From: CBDUEF01 sp018063485
GTDB lineage: Bacteria > Pseudomonadota > Alphaproteobacteria > Rhodobacterales > Rhodobacteraceae
NCBI GenBank assembly: GCA_037045435.1
Contig: JBAOID010000001.1
Span: 10,113-74,112 of the forward strand
Direction: 5' to 3'
Length of the DNA stretch: 64,000 nt
Both the position numbers and the translations under genes were made by a program. This document shows positions 46,567-56,164 of the stretch, one piece after another. The notes beneath the pieces were generated by a model. It saw nothing but the letters and a program-made list of their open reading frames with translations. It did not search any database and was not told where the DNA came from. How positions within the stretch are numbered: position 1 is the first letter of the stretch; each line of letters begins with the position of its first letter.

Positions 46567-47142
46567 TCACTTTGACACGACCGCCACTTCTTCCAGATCA
46601 TAGGGGCGTGGCTCGCGCGGTGGGCGGCCAATCACGTCGCGCAATTCGTCCAATTCGATGAAATTATCCGCCTGACGGCGCAATTCATCGGCAATCATTG
46701 GCGGTTGGCTGCGTATGGTTGAGACCACCGAAACCCGCACACCCGAGCGTTGCAGGCTTTCCACCAAGGGCCGGAAATCGCCATCGCCCGAGAACAGCAC
46801 GATATGATCAACGCGCGGCGCCAGTTCCATGGCATCGACGGTCAGTTCGATATCCATATTGCCTTTGACTTTGCGACGGCCCTGGCTGTCGGTATATTCC
46901 TTGGCCGGTTTGGTAACCATGGAAAAGCCGTTGTAATTCAGCCAATCAACCAGAGGGCGGATCGGCGAGTATTCGTCATTTTCCAGCAAGGCGGTATAGT
47001 AAAATGCCCGAAGCAGTTTGCCCCGGCGCATGAACTCTTGACGCAGCAGCTTGTAGTCGATGTCAAATCCCAGCGCCTTGGCGGCCGCATAAAGATTTGA
47101 TCCATCAATGAACAGCGCAAGCCGTTCGTCCTTGTAAAACAT
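46567..47142 (-). CDS. NYN domain protein (LabA/DUF88-like, PIN-fold)
   Basis: A 191-residue protein of the NYN/LabA family. Acidic residues of the PIN-like nuclease site appear in LALFIDGSNLYAA, KGNMDIELTVDAMEL and VLFSGDGDFRPLVE. LRAFYYTALLEND lies between them. NYN domains are predicted or proven RNases acting in RNA turnover. It is divergent from folK, with a 142-base shared promoter region. Confidence 0.85.
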   Translation of the reverse strand: MFYKDERLALFIDGSNLYAAAKALGFDIDYKLLRQEFMRRGKLLRAFYYTALLENDEYSPIRPLVDWLNYNGFSMVTKPAKEYTDSQGRRKVKGNMDIELTVDAMELAPRVDHIVLFSGDGDFRPLVESLQRSGVRVSVVSTIRSQPPMIADELRRQADNFIELDELRDVIGRPPREPRPYDLEEVAVVSK

Positions 47143-47284
47143 CGTTTTCCCCTTCGAAATAGAATGTTCTCAATCGACCTTCCGTGAATGATCGGCATAA
47201 TGCAGGTAAATCGAACAAGAACCTAGCTGACTAACCGGCTCCCCAAGCGCCCTGCAAGTCAACAATAAAAACAAGGTAGCACTG

Positions 47285-47869
47285 GTGATTTCAAGAGGAA
47301 AGCAGGCGTTGATTGCCTTTGGAGCAAATCTTCCTATTGGTGAAATGCCGCCAGAGAGAACCATTCTCGAATCATTGTCTGCACTTGCAGCGAGCGGAGC
47401 CACGGTTGAACGGTTCAGCGGGCTTTATCGTACGCCCTGCTTTCCAGTGGGCGCGGGGCCGGATTATGTGAATGCGGCTGCTGTGGTGACCTTGCGTAAT
47501 CATGACGACCCCGAAGCGCTGCTGGCACTTTTGCACCGGATAGAGGCACAGTTTTCGCGCAAGCGTGGCTTGCGTTGGGCAGGACGTACGCTGGATATCG
47601 ACTTGATCGCATGGGATGATTCGGTGCTGCCTGATGCCCGAGTGCAATCCGAGTGGCGAAATCTGCCACCCGAGCAACAGCTTCTTAAAACGCCCGAGCA
47701 GTTGATCTTGCCGCATCCCCGCCTGCAAGACCGCGCGTTTGTGCTGGTACCTTTGGCTCAGGTGGCCCCTGACTGGTGTCACCCTTTGCTGAACAAGACG
47801 GTTTCGCAGCTTTTGGCTGATTTGCCGCCTGCTGCGATTGCCGGGGTGGAACCTTTGGATGCGCGATAG
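47285..47869 (+). CDS. folK: 2-amino-4-hydroxy-6-hydroxymethyldihydropteridine pyrophosphokinase
   Basis: A 194-residue folate enzyme transferring pyrophosphate from ATP to the pterin. The start is GTG 47285; the next ATG at 47345 would remove the conserved ALIAFGANLP. Signature segments are GRTLDIDLIAWDD (metal Asp pair) and LPHPRLQDRAFVLVPLAQ. No folP or folB neighbour is present. Confidence 0.92.
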   Translation: MISRGKQALIAFGANLPIGEMPPERTILESLSALAASGATVERFSGLYRTPCFPVGAGPDYVNAAAVVTLRNHDDPEALLALLHRIEAQFSRKRGLRWAGRTLDIDLIAWDDSVLPDARVQSEWRNLPPEQQLLKTPEQLILPHPRLQDRAFVLVPLAQVAPDWCHPLLNKTVSQLLADLPPAAIAGVEPLDAR

Positions 47870-47957
47870 GTGTTCATGTTTTGATTATGCGCTTGTCAAG
47901 CCCGACAATGGCGCTTAAAGAACACATTCCATCCCCCTCCCTCGATTGGAGTATACC

Positions 47958-48311
47958 ATGGCCCGCGTGACGGTTGAAGATTGCGTTGATAAAGTCCCGA
48001 ACCGGTTCGAACTGGTGATGCTTGCCGCCCATCGCGCGCGCGAGATTCAGGCGGGTGCCGCGCCAACGGTCGACCGGGACAATGACAAGAATCCCGTCGT
48101 TGCCCTGCGCGAAATTGCCGACGAAACTCAATCGGCAGCCGCGCTGCGTGAGCGGATGATCGAAAGCCACCAGACCCAGATCGAGGTGGACGAGCCGGAA
48201 GACGATCAGATGGCGTTGTTGATGTCGGGTGAGGTTGATCGCCCGATGCAGGACGATATGTCGGAAGAAAAGCTGTTGCGTGCCCTGATGGAAGCGCAAG
48301 GCGATATGTGA
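47958..48311 (+). CDS. rpoZ: RNA polymerase omega subunit
   Basis: A 117-residue subunit. ATG 47958 gives MARVTVEDCVDKVPNRFELV, the alphaproteobacterial start. LAAHRAREI and NPVVALREIAD are the conserved omega helices. It assists assembly of the beta' subunit. It is followed within 31 bases by the (p)ppGpp synthetase gene, the common rpoZ-spoT arrangement. Confidence 0.95.
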   Translation: MARVTVEDCVDKVPNRFELVMLAAHRAREIQAGAAPTVDRDNDKNPVVALREIADETQSAAALRERMIESHQTQIEVDEPEDDQMALLMSGEVDRPMQDDMSEEKLLRALMEAQGDM

Positions 48312-48341
48312 ACCTTTTGGGGCGAGAAGGGCCGGGCGTGA

Positions 48342-50498
48342 ATGATTGACGTCGAAGACCTGATCGCCCTTGTTCGCAACTATAATCCACGTTGCAATGC
48401 TGATCTGATCGCCAAGGCCTACGCCTATGGCATGAAGATGCACGAAGGCCAGACCCGCAAATCCGGCGAGCCGTACTTTACCCACCCGGTCGCCGTTGCC
48501 GCCATTCTGACCGAGCAATTGCTCGATGATGCGACCATCATCACGGCACTTTTGCATGACACCATCGAAGACACCAAATCGACCTATTCTGAAGTGGCCG
48601 AACTGTTCGGCCCGGAAATCGCCGAATTGGTCGATGGCGTCACCAAACTGACCAATCTGCAACTGTCCAACACCGGCAGCCAGCAGGCCGAGAATTTCCG
48701 CAAGCTGTTCATGGCGATGTCGAAGGATCTGCGGGTGATTCTGGTCAAACTGGCTGACCGTTTGCACAATATGCGCACCATCAAATCAATGTCGCAGGAC
48801 GGGCAGGCCCGCAAGGCGCGTGAGACGATGGAGATTTTTGCGCCCCTTGCTGGCCGCATGGGTATGCAATGGATGCGCGAAGAGCTGGAGGATCTGGCGT
48901 TTCGCGTGCTGAACCCCGAGGCCCGCAATTCGATCATTCGCCGCTTTCTTACCTTGCAGCGCGAGGCGGGGGATGTGGTCCACAAGATCACGGCCGATAT
49001 CCTGACCGAGTTGGACAAGGTGCAGATTGAGGCTTCGGTTTACGGGCGCGCGAAAAAGCCGTTCTCGATCTGGCGCAAGATGCAGGAGAAGGATCTCGCG
49101 TTTTCGCGGCTGTCCGACATCTACGGCTTTCGCGTGATCTGCGGCTCGGTCGCTGATTGCTACCGTATTCTGGGCGTCATCCACCAACGCTGGCGCGCAG
49201 TACCGGGCCGGTTCAAGGATTACATCAGCCAGCCGAAAACCAACGGCTATCGTTCCATTCACACAACTGTGTCGGGCCGTGACGGCAAGCGGGTCGAGGT
49301 GCAGATCCGCACCCGCGAAATGCACGAGGTGGCCGAGGCCGGGGTGGCAGCACATTGGTCCTATCGCCAAGGTGTGCGTGGCAAGAACCCCTATTCTGTC
49401 GATCCCGGCAAATGGATTGCCGCAATGAGAGAGCGGCTGGACGAGGATGACCACGACGATTTTCTCGAAAACGTCAAACTGGAAATGTATTCCGATCAGG
49501 TGTTTTGCTTTACGCCCAAGGGCGATGTGATCCAGCTTCCACGCGGCGCAACGCCGCTCGATTATGCCTACTCAATCCACACTCGTATCGGCAACTCCTG
49601 CGTTTCGGCCAAGGTTGACGGCATCCGCGTGCCGCTGTGGACCCGTCTGAAAAACGGCCAATCGGTTGAGATTATCACCGCCGAGGGACAGCGTCCGCAA
49701 TCTAGCTGGATCGACATTGTAACCACGGGCCGCGCCAAGGCCGCCATCCGTCGATCCCTGCGTGAGGAGGATCGGGGCCGTTTCGTGCGGCTGGGGCATG
49801 AATTGGCTCGCGCCGCATTTGAAAATTCCGGCAAAAAGGCCACCGACAAGGCGCTGCGGACTGCGGCAAAGATGCTGGGGCTTGCGGACGAGTCCGAACT
49901 TCTGGCCCGGCTTGGCTCTGCCGAACTGACCGCCCGCAAGGTGGTGGAAACGCTGTATCCCGAGCTTGGCACCAGCCCCGAGAATGAGGTTGACAGCGCC
50001 CGCCCGGTGTTTGGCCTGACCGCCGATCAGAGTTTCCGCCGCGCAACCTGCTGTCAGCCGCTGCCGGGTGAACGCATCGTCGGCATCACCTATCGCGGCC
50101 AAGGCGTCATCATCCACACCATTGATTGTCCGGCTTTGGTGGAATTTGATGAACAGCCAAACCGCTGGATTGATCTGCATTGGCACACCGGTCGTCACGC
50201 CTCGGTGAACACCGTCAGCCTTGAGGTCACGATTTCCAATGATGCAGGTGTCTTAGGGCGCATCTGCACCTTGATTGGCGAGCAAAAGGCCAATATCTCG
50301 GATCTGCGATTCACCGAACGCAAACCGGATTTCTATCGCCTCATTATTGACGTAGACCTGCGGGATGTTGAACATCTCCATATGGTTATGACAGCACTTG
50401 AGGCTGAAACCGATGTCGCGCAAGTATCGCGGCACCGCGATTTGACAAAGAAGCCCCAGGGCAGAGTGCAGGAAGGAACCGGATCAGGTGGTATTTAA
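48342..50498 (+). CDS. rsh: Bifunctional (p)ppGpp synthetase/hydrolase (RSH)
   Basis: A 718-residue stringent-response enzyme. The HD hydrolase domain is intact (FTHPVAVAAIL, ALLHDTIEDT). The synthetase domain (about residues 235-345) has FSRLSDIYGFRVI and GRFKDYISQPKTNGYRSIHT. The RFKD motif is the RxKD type of bifunctional RSH proteins. TGS (about 390-450) and a C-terminal ACT domain (about 640-715, NDAGVLGRICTLIGE) complete the usual order. Its end overlaps the DUF2062 gene. Confidence 0.95.
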   Translation: MIDVEDLIALVRNYNPRCNADLIAKAYAYGMKMHEGQTRKSGEPYFTHPVAVAAILTEQLLDDATIITALLHDTIEDTKSTYSEVAELFGPEIAELVDGVTKLTNLQLSNTGSQQAENFRKLFMAMSKDLRVILVKLADRLHNMRTIKSMSQDGQARKARETMEIFAPLAGRMGMQWMREELEDLAFRVLNPEARNSIIRRFLTLQREAGDVVHKITADILTELDKVQIEASVYGRAKKPFSIWRKMQEKDLAFSRLSDIYGFRVICGSVADCYRILGVIHQRWRAVPGRFKDYISQPKTNGYRSIHTTVSGRDGKRVEVQIRTREMHEVAEAGVAAHWSYRQGVRGKNPYSVDPGKWIAAMRERLDEDDHDDFLENVKLEMYSDQVFCFTPKGDVIQLPRGATPLDYAYSIHTRIGNSCVSAKVDGIRVPLWTRLKNGQSVEIITAEGQRPQSSWIDIVTTGRAKAAIRRSLREEDRGRFVRLGHELARAAFENSGKKATDKALRTAAKMLGLADESELLARLGSAELTARKVVETLYPELGTSPENEVDSARPVFGLTADQSFRRATCCQPLPGERIVGITYRGQGVIIHTIDCPALVEFDEQPNRWIDLHWHTGRHASVNTVSLEVTISNDAGVLGRICTLIGEQKANISDLRFTERKPDFYRLIIDVDLRDVEHLHMVMTALEAETDVAQVSRHRDLTKKPQGRVQEGTGSGGI

Positions 50499-51204
50499 AC
50501 GTCGGGAGCCATTGGGATGGATCGCGTGGCTGCGCGAAATGGTCTACCCGACGGGTGGCTTCAAACGTGCAACCCGCTACGTGATCCACCGCATGAGCCG
50601 CTTGCCGGATGAGCCGCACCGCATTGCGCGCGGTATCTTTGCGGGATCCTTGATCGGATTTCTGCCGCTGCCGGGCTTGCAATTCGTGGCGGCTTGGGGG
50701 GCTGCGCGGCTTATGCGGGGCAATGTGTTGGCGGCGCTGCTCGGCACTTTCAACACCAATCCAATAACCACACCGTTCTTTGCGGTGTTTGCCATGACGC
50801 TGGGCCATTGGCTTTTGGGGGTCGAGGCACCACTGACTGCCGAGGGCATCGCCAGCGCTTTCGGCCATGCCGGGGCCGATCTTTGGCGCAATTTTCTGGC
50901 GATTTTCACGACGGACACCATGCATTGGGGCGGCCTGATCCGATTCTGGCATGATATCTATGTGCCCTATTTCATCGGCGCGCTATTGCCCGGCATCATT
51001 CTGTCGCTGATCGCCTATTACATCACTATTCCCATCGTGCAGGCCTATCAAAAGGCCCGCCACGCCAAGGCCGATGATCGGCGTGAGAAGCGGCGCAAGC
51101 TGCGGGCCACTCTGGCCGATGCGGCGGCGCGGCTGAAAGCCAAGACGCAGCGCGAGGGCGGCTCGAACGGTTCGGGCAATGACACCACCCACGGCGCACA
51201 ATAG
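50488..51204 (+). CDS. DUF2062 membrane protein
   Basis: A 238-residue protein starting at GTG 50488 within the end of the RSH gene, with GGAAGG about ten bases upstream. DUF2062 features: PHRIARGIFAGSLIGFLPLP near residue 46, and NTNPITTPFFAVFAMTLGHW near 88. Three or four membrane helices and a highly basic C-terminal tail (about residues 195-238). Function unknown; the position between rsh and pdxJ is common in Rhodobacterales. Confidence 0.88.
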   Translation: MVFKRREPLGWIAWLREMVYPTGGFKRATRYVIHRMSRLPDEPHRIARGIFAGSLIGFLPLPGLQFVAAWGAARLMRGNVLAALLGTFNTNPITTPFFAVFAMTLGHWLLGVEAPLTAEGIASAFGHAGADLWRNFLAIFTTDTMHWGGLIRFWHDIYVPYFIGALLPGIILSLIAYYITIPIVQAYQKARHAKADDRREKRRKLRATLADAAARLKAKTQREGGSNGSGNDTTHGAQ

Positions 51205-51213
51205 GGGGCAAAT

Positions 51214-51966
51214 ATGGCTGAACGGCAAAGACTTGGCGTGAACATCGATCATGTGGCCACCGTGCGCAACGCCCGCGGCTCGGCCTGGCCCGATCCGTTG
51301 CGCGCGGCCCTTTTGGCCGAAGCGGCGGGGGCTGATGGCATCACCGCGCATCTGCGCGAAGACCGCCGCCATATCCGCGACGCCGATATGGGCGCGTTGA
51401 TGGCGGGCATCGGCATTCCGCTGAATTTCGAATGCGCAGCGACCGATGAGATGGCCGCAATCATTCTACGCCTGAAACCTCATGCGGTTTGCCTCGTGCC
51501 GGAAAACCGCGCCGAACGCACCACCGAAGGCGGTCTGGACGTAGCAGGGGATGAAGGCCGCCTTGCCGCCTTTATCGCCCCCCTGCGCGATGCCGGCTGC
51601 CGGGTGTCGATGTTTATCGGCCATGACCCTGCGCAGATCGAGGCCTCGGCTCGCATCGGTGCCGCCGTGGTGGAACTGCACACCGGCCATTATTCCGATT
51701 TGCACGCCGAAGGACGGATGGTCGAGGCCGCTGCCGAACTTGCTGCCCTGCGCCACGGCGCAACCTTGGCCCATTCTTTGGGGCTTGAAGTTCACGCGGG
51801 CCACGGGTTGACCTATGAAAACGTCGCGCCCATCGCTGCGATTGCCGAAGTGCGCGAGTTGAACATCGGCCATTTCCTGATTGGCGAGGCGATCTTTGTC
51901 GGCTTGGAAAACGCCATTGATGAAATGCGCCGCCGGATGGATGAGGCGCGCGAGGGACTGGCGTGA
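51214..51966 (+). CDS. pdxJ: Pyridoxine 5'-phosphate synthase
   Basis: A 250-residue TIM-barrel enzyme of vitamin B6 synthesis. LGVNIDHVATVRNARG is the N-terminal signature. DGITAHLREDRRHI (catalytic His and Arg), the Glu of LNFECAAT, VPENRAERTTEGGLDV and LEVHAGHGLTYENV follow. It precedes acpS by 19 bases, the standard pdxJ-acpS pair. Confidence 0.96.
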   Translation: MAERQRLGVNIDHVATVRNARGSAWPDPLRAALLAEAAGADGITAHLREDRRHIRDADMGALMAGIGIPLNFECAATDEMAAIILRLKPHAVCLVPENRAERTTEGGLDVAGDEGRLAAFIAPLRDAGCRVSMFIGHDPAQIEASARIGAAVVELHTGHYSDLHAEGRMVEAAAELAALRHGATLAHSLGLEVHAGHGLTYENVAPIAAIAEVRELNIGHFLIGEAIFVGLENAIDEMRRRMDEAREGLA

Positions 51967-51985
51967 TCGCAGGGCGGCACTTGGC

Positions 51986-52399
51986 ATGATCCTCGGCATC
52001 GGTTCCGATCTGTGCAACATCGACCGGATCGAGGCAGTATTGGCGCGTCATGGCGACCGCTTTCGCAATCGGGTGTTTACTGAACGCGAGCAGGCCAAGG
52101 CCGAAAGCCGTCCGCGCGCGATTGCCGCCACTTATGCCAAGCGCTGGGCCGCGAAAGAGGCCTGCTCCAAGGCGTTGGGCACAGGTCTGCGGATGGGGAT
52201 TTCATGGCGCGATATGGCAGTGACCAACCTGATTTCTGGTCAACCGGTGATGCATCTGACCGGTTGGGCCGCTGAACGGCTGGCCAGCATGACCCCCTCC
52301 GGCCATACCGCGCTTGTTCACGTCACTTTGACCGATGATCACCCTTGGGCACAGGCGTTTGTGGTGATCGAGGCCCGCCCAGAGCCACCGGCAACTTGA
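51986..52399 (+). CDS. acpS: Holo-[acyl-carrier-protein] synthase
   Basis: A 137-residue phosphopantetheinyl transferase. MILGIGSDLCNIDRIEAVL holds the metal Asp, and the Glu is in RWAAKEACSKALGTG. It activates acyl carrier protein by transferring 4'-phosphopantetheine from CoA. ATG 51986 is the start; an earlier in-frame start would lie inside pdxJ. Confidence 0.95.
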   Translation: MILGIGSDLCNIDRIEAVLARHGDRFRNRVFTEREQAKAESRPRAIAATYAKRWAAKEACSKALGTGLRMGISWRDMAVTNLISGQPVMHLTGWAAERLASMTPSGHTALVHVTLTDDHPWAQAFVVIEARPEPPAT

Positions 52400-52456
52400 C
52401 TCCCCGCGCCCCCGCGCGCATGTAACGGCCCGAACCTTATGGAAAGACCCAAGACC

Positions 52457-53236
52457 ATGGCGAAAAGCGACGGTGGCATTGTCGAGACGATCAAAACGGT
52501 GGTCTACGCGCTTTTGATTGCGGGTCTGTTCCGCACGCTGTTTTTTCAACCGTTCTGGATTCCTTCGGAATCAATGAAAGACACGCTGCTGATCGGCGAT
52601 TTCGTCTTTGTGAACAAAATGGCCTATGGCTATTCGCGCTATTCCTGCCCCTTCGCACTCTGCCCGATTTCGGGCCGCATCCTGGGCGGCGAGCCACAGC
52701 GCGGCGATGTGGTGGTATTTCGCCACCCCGTCAATGGCGCCGATTTCGTCAAGCGCCTGACCGGTCTGCCTGGCGATACGATCCAGATGAAGGATGGCTT
52801 GCTTTACATCAACGGTGCGGTGGCCCCGCAACTGGCCGATGGCACCTTTGAGGAAATCAAGGAACCCCAGGGCCCGATGGGCAATCGCCCGCGCTGCGAA
52901 AACGATCCGGTGGGCGATGGCGGTGTTTGCACCCGCTCGCGGTTTCGCGAAACCCTGCCCAATGGCGTGACACATGATGTCTTGAACATTGATGCCAATG
53001 GCGCTGCGGACAACACCGATGTGTTCACCGTGCCGCCGGGACATTACTTCTTCATGGGCGACAACCGCGACAATTCGCAAGATAGCCGGTTCAGCCAGCA
53101 GGTGGGTGGCGTCGGATTTGTGCCGGCAGAAAACCTGATCGGGCGTGCGGACCGGATCATGTTCTCATCGGCAGGCAAGTCGATGCTGTATTTCTGGACA
53201 TGGCGCAGTGATCGCTTCTTCAAGGCAGTTGAGTGA
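52457..53236 (+). CDS. lepB: Signal peptidase I
   Basis: A 259-residue inner-membrane protease from ATG 52457 (MAKSDGGIVETIKTVV); ATG 52439 is an alternative. One N-terminal helix is followed by the catalytic Ser in FWIPSESMKDTLL and the catalytic Lys in DFVKRLTGLPGD. GDNRDNSQDSR is the box E motif. A Cys-containing insert (PRCENDPVGDGGVCTR) may form a disulfide. It precedes rnc-era and overlaps rnc by four bases, as in many proteobacteria. Confidence 0.95.
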   Translation: MAKSDGGIVETIKTVVYALLIAGLFRTLFFQPFWIPSESMKDTLLIGDFVFVNKMAYGYSRYSCPFALCPISGRILGGEPQRGDVVVFRHPVNGADFVKRLTGLPGDTIQMKDGLLYINGAVAPQLADGTFEEIKEPQGPMGNRPRCENDPVGDGGVCTRSRFRETLPNGVTHDVLNIDANGAADNTDVFTVPPGHYFFMGDNRDNSQDSRFSQQVGGVGFVPAENLIGRADRIMFSSAGKSMLYFWTWRSDRFFKAVE

Positions 53237-53922
53237 AGCTCTCCGCCGATCTTCGGGCCTTTGAGGGCCGGATCGGCTATCGCTTTGCCGCGCCTGAAAT
53301 GCTTTTGCGCGCGGTGACGCATGCCTCGCTGTCCTCGCCCACTCGGCCTGACAATCAACGGCTGGAATTTCTGGGTGATCGGGTGCTGGGTCTTGTGATG
53401 GCCGAGGCATTGCTGGGGGCAGACACAGCCGCCAGCGAAGGCCAGCTTGCGCCGCGCTTCAACGCTTTGGTGCGCAAGGAAACCTGTGCTGAAGTGGCGC
53501 GTGAACTGGGCTTGGGCGAGGTGATGAAGCTGGGCCGCTCGGAAATGCTGTCAGGCGGGCGGCGGCGTGAGGCGCTGCTCGGAGATGCGATGGAGGCGGT
53601 GATTGCCGCTGTCTATGTCGATGGCGGGTTCGATGCCGCGCGCGATCTGATCCTGCGGCTTTGGGGTGCGCGGATTGCGGCGGTGGAGCGCGACGCCCGT
53701 GATCCTAAAACCGCGTTACAGGAATGGGCACAGGCGCGCGCGATGCCACCGCCAGATTATACTGAGGCCGGGCGCTCTGGCCCCGATCATCAGCCGATGT
53801 TCACCGTGCGGGTGACCATGGCCAATGGCGAGGGCGAAACCGCCAGCGCTGGAACCAAACGGGTGGCCGAACAACAGGCCGCCAAGGCGCTGCTGGCGCG
53901 GATGGAGAAAACCCATGACTGA
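53233..53922 (+). CDS. rnc: Ribonuclease III
   Basis: A 229-residue double-strand RNA endonuclease starting at GTG 53233, which overlaps the lepB stop. The signature NQRLEFLGDRVLG (about residues 37-49) carries the catalytic Glu and Asp. GDAMEAVIAAVYVDGG gives the second pair. The C-terminal dsRBD (about 155-225) contains GTKRVAEQQAAKALL. Its end overlaps era by eight bases, so era is co-translated. Confidence 0.95.
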   Translation: MKLSADLRAFEGRIGYRFAAPEMLLRAVTHASLSSPTRPDNQRLEFLGDRVLGLVMAEALLGADTAASEGQLAPRFNALVRKETCAEVARELGLGEVMKLGRSEMLSGGRRREALLGDAMEAVIAAVYVDGGFDAARDLILRLWGARIAAVERDARDPKTALQEWAQARAMPPPDYTEAGRSGPDHQPMFTVRVTMANGEGETASAGTKRVAEQQAAKALLARMEKTHD

Positions 53923-54835
53923 AACCGCAACCCGCGCCGGATTTGTTGCCCTGATCGGGGAGCCGAATGCCGGGAAATCGACATTGCTCAACCGGATGGT
54001 GGGGGCCAAGATTTCGATTGTCACCCATAAGGTGCAGACCACGCGCACCCGGATCCGCGGGATTGCGATCGAAGGGCCGGCGCAGATCGTGTTTGTCGAT
54101 ACCCCCGGTATTTTCCGCACCAAGCGCCGGCTGGATCGGGCGATGGTCAAGGCGGCCTGGGGTGGGGCCTCGGATGCGGATGTGATCGTTTTGCTGATCG
54201 AGGCGCATCGCGGCTTGACCGAGGGCGCGCAATCCATCGTCGACCGGATGCGCAATGAATTGCCGCAGGATCGCCCGGTGGCTTTGGCGATCAACAAGAT
54301 TGATCGGGTGAAGGCAGAGGTGCTGTTGAAGCTGGCCGAGAAGATGAATGAGGCGTTTCCATTCGTGAAAACCTTCATGATCTCGGCGGAAAAAGGCTAC
54401 GGCGTGCAGGATTTGCGCGAATGGCTGGCGGGGCAGGTGCCCGAGGGCCCGTGGTTTTATCCCGAAGATCAGATCGCCGATGTACCGATGCGGATGATTG
54501 CCGCCGAGATCACCCGCGAAAAGTTGACTTTGCGTCTGCATGAGGAATTGCCCTATCAGTTGACGGTGGAAACCGAGCAATGGCAGGATAAAAAGGACGG
54601 CTCGACCCGGATTGACCAGATCATCTATGTGGCGCGCGATGGTCATAAAGGCATCGTTTTGGGCAACAAGGGTGAGACGATCAAATCCGTGGGCCAAGCG
54701 GCGCGGGCGGATATTTCCGAATTTCTGGGCCGCACGGTGCATCTGTTCTTGCAGGTGAAGGTGCGCGAGAATTGGCTGGATGAGCCCGAGCGCTATTCCG
54801 AGATGGGGTTGGAGTTCAAGGACGGCGACGCCTAG
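53915..54835 (+). CDS. era: GTPase Era
   Basis: A 306-residue ribosome assembly GTPase. ATG 53915 is preferred over a start inside rnc. G1 is GEPNAGKST, G3 VDTPGI, G4 NKID and G5 SAEKG. The C-terminal KH domain contains GHKGIVLGNKGETIKSVG and binds the 3' end of 16S rRNA. Confidence 0.96.
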   Translation: MTETATRAGFVALIGEPNAGKSTLLNRMVGAKISIVTHKVQTTRTRIRGIAIEGPAQIVFVDTPGIFRTKRRLDRAMVKAAWGGASDADVIVLLIEAHRGLTEGAQSIVDRMRNELPQDRPVALAINKIDRVKAEVLLKLAEKMNEAFPFVKTFMISAEKGYGVQDLREWLAGQVPEGPWFYPEDQIADVPMRMIAAEITREKLTLRLHEELPYQLTVETEQWQDKKDGSTRIDQIIYVARDGHKGIVLGNKGETIKSVGQAARADISEFLGRTVHLFLQVKVRENWLDEPERYSEMGLEFKDGDA

Positions 54836-54903
54836 ATTTCCGGCCTTGGTGCGGGCTGAGGCGTTGAGCCCTCGGCGGGGGATATTCGAGCGATGAGGAT
54901 GCG

Positions 54904-55236
54904 ATGAGTGCGCGCTTGACCTCTGATCTGTGGGTTTCGGCCTATCTGAACCGGCTGCGGCTGGCGAATATTGCGCATTATGTGGTGGCCAAGGGCGATC
55001 CGACGGCGGGGGCGGTGGTGGTGAAACTGGCGACGCTGGACGGGCAGGCGCGGGCGTTTCAGCGCTCATACGATCTGGCGACGGATGGACGGGTCTGGGT
55101 GATCCTGGCCGAAGGGGGTGAGGCGGATGTGGATGCGGTGCTGGCCCGCCAACGCGCGCGCGACCCTGATCTATGGGTGATCGAGGTGGAGGACCGCGCC
55201 GGGCGCACACTGTTGGATCAGCCGGGGCTGGACTGA
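54904..55236 (+). CDS. DUF1491 protein
   Basis: A 110-residue protein of the DUF1491 family, found between era and recO in many alphaproteobacteria. Family pattern: WVSAYLNRLRLANIAHYVV, then KGDPTAGAVVVKLATLDG and DPDLWVIEVEDRAGRTLL. Function unknown; sites of the GDxxAG kind suggest a small enzyme or binding domain. The 68-base gap before it holds a GCGGGGGATATTC motif, which I think recurs upstream of genes in this family of bacteria. Confidence 0.85.
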   Translation: MSARLTSDLWVSAYLNRLRLANIAHYVVAKGDPTAGAVVVKLATLDGQARAFQRSYDLATDGRVWVILAEGGEADVDAVLARQRARDPDLWVIEVEDRAGRTLLDQPGLD

Positions 55237-55263
55237 CGCGGCGCTTGCCCCGATAGTCGCGCG

Positions 55264-55986
55264 ATGGATTGGCAAGACGAAGGCGCTGTGATTTCCGTGC
55301 ATCCGCATGGCGAAAGTGCCGCTATCATCGAGGTGTTCACGGCGGCGCATGGGCGTCATGCCGGGGTTGTGCGGGGCGGTGCTTCGCGCAAGCTGGCCCC
55401 GGTTTTGCAGCCCGGCGGGCAGGTGGCACTGACCTGGCGGGCGCGGTTGGCGGATCATCTGGGGGTGTTTACCGTGGAGCCGGTGCGGGCGCGGGCGGCG
55501 ATCTTGGAGGACCGTCTGGCGCTGGCGGCGCTGGCCTCGGTTTGTGCGATGTTGCGGATGGCTTTGCCGGAACGCGAGACGCATGCGCTGCTGTGGCGGT
55601 TGACTATGGCTTTGCTGGATCGGTTGGAGGCGGGGCAGGTTTGGCAAGAGGAATATCTGCGCTGGGAGATGGCATTGCTGGATGAGTTGGGGTTCGGTCT
55701 TGATCTGAGCCGTTGTGCGGTGACCGGCGGGCGGGATGATCTGGCCTATGTCAGCCCGAAATCCGGGCGCGCGGTAAGTCGGGCGGGGGCAGGTGCCTGG
55801 GCCGAACGGCTGTTGCCTTTGCCGCAGGTGTTGTTGGGGCAGGGCCATGCGCAAGGCGCGGAACTGGGGCAGGGGCTTGCGATCACAGGGCATTTTCTGG
55901 CGCGCGGGTTGGCCCCGGTGTTGGCGGGTCGCGGTTTACCGGCGGCGCGGGCGCGGTTGATCGAGCTGTTGATGCGCGCCAGATAG
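55264..55986 (+). CDS. recO: DNA repair protein RecO
   Basis: A 240-residue mediator loading RecA on SSB-coated DNA with RecR. The N-terminal OB fold starts DWQDEGAVISVHPHGESAAI and continues HGRHAGVVRGGASRKLAP. The helical C-terminal part has the remains of the zinc site (RCAVTGGRDDLAYVSPKSG), with one Cys where some members have four. Ends the conserved housekeeping block. Confidence 0.92.
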   Translation: MDWQDEGAVISVHPHGESAAIIEVFTAAHGRHAGVVRGGASRKLAPVLQPGGQVALTWRARLADHLGVFTVEPVRARAAILEDRLALAALASVCAMLRMALPERETHALLWRLTMALLDRLEAGQVWQEEYLRWEMALLDELGFGLDLSRCAVTGGRDDLAYVSPKSGRAVSRAGAGAWAERLLPLPQVLLGQGHAQGAELGQGLAITGHFLARGLAPVLAGRGLPAARARLIELLMRAR

Positions 55987-56164
55987 CGCGTTTGGGGTTT
56001 TGGGGTTTGAGAAGACCGGCCATTCGCAGACGCTTGTTATGGTCGACGGTGAATGGCGATTTGTCTGATTCAGAAAGAATACTAAATGCTTTGGCGTCGC
56101 CTATAGGCGCAGGGTGTCGCCTATGGGGCAGACTTTGGCGGCGCAGAGCGGGCATCTCTCCATA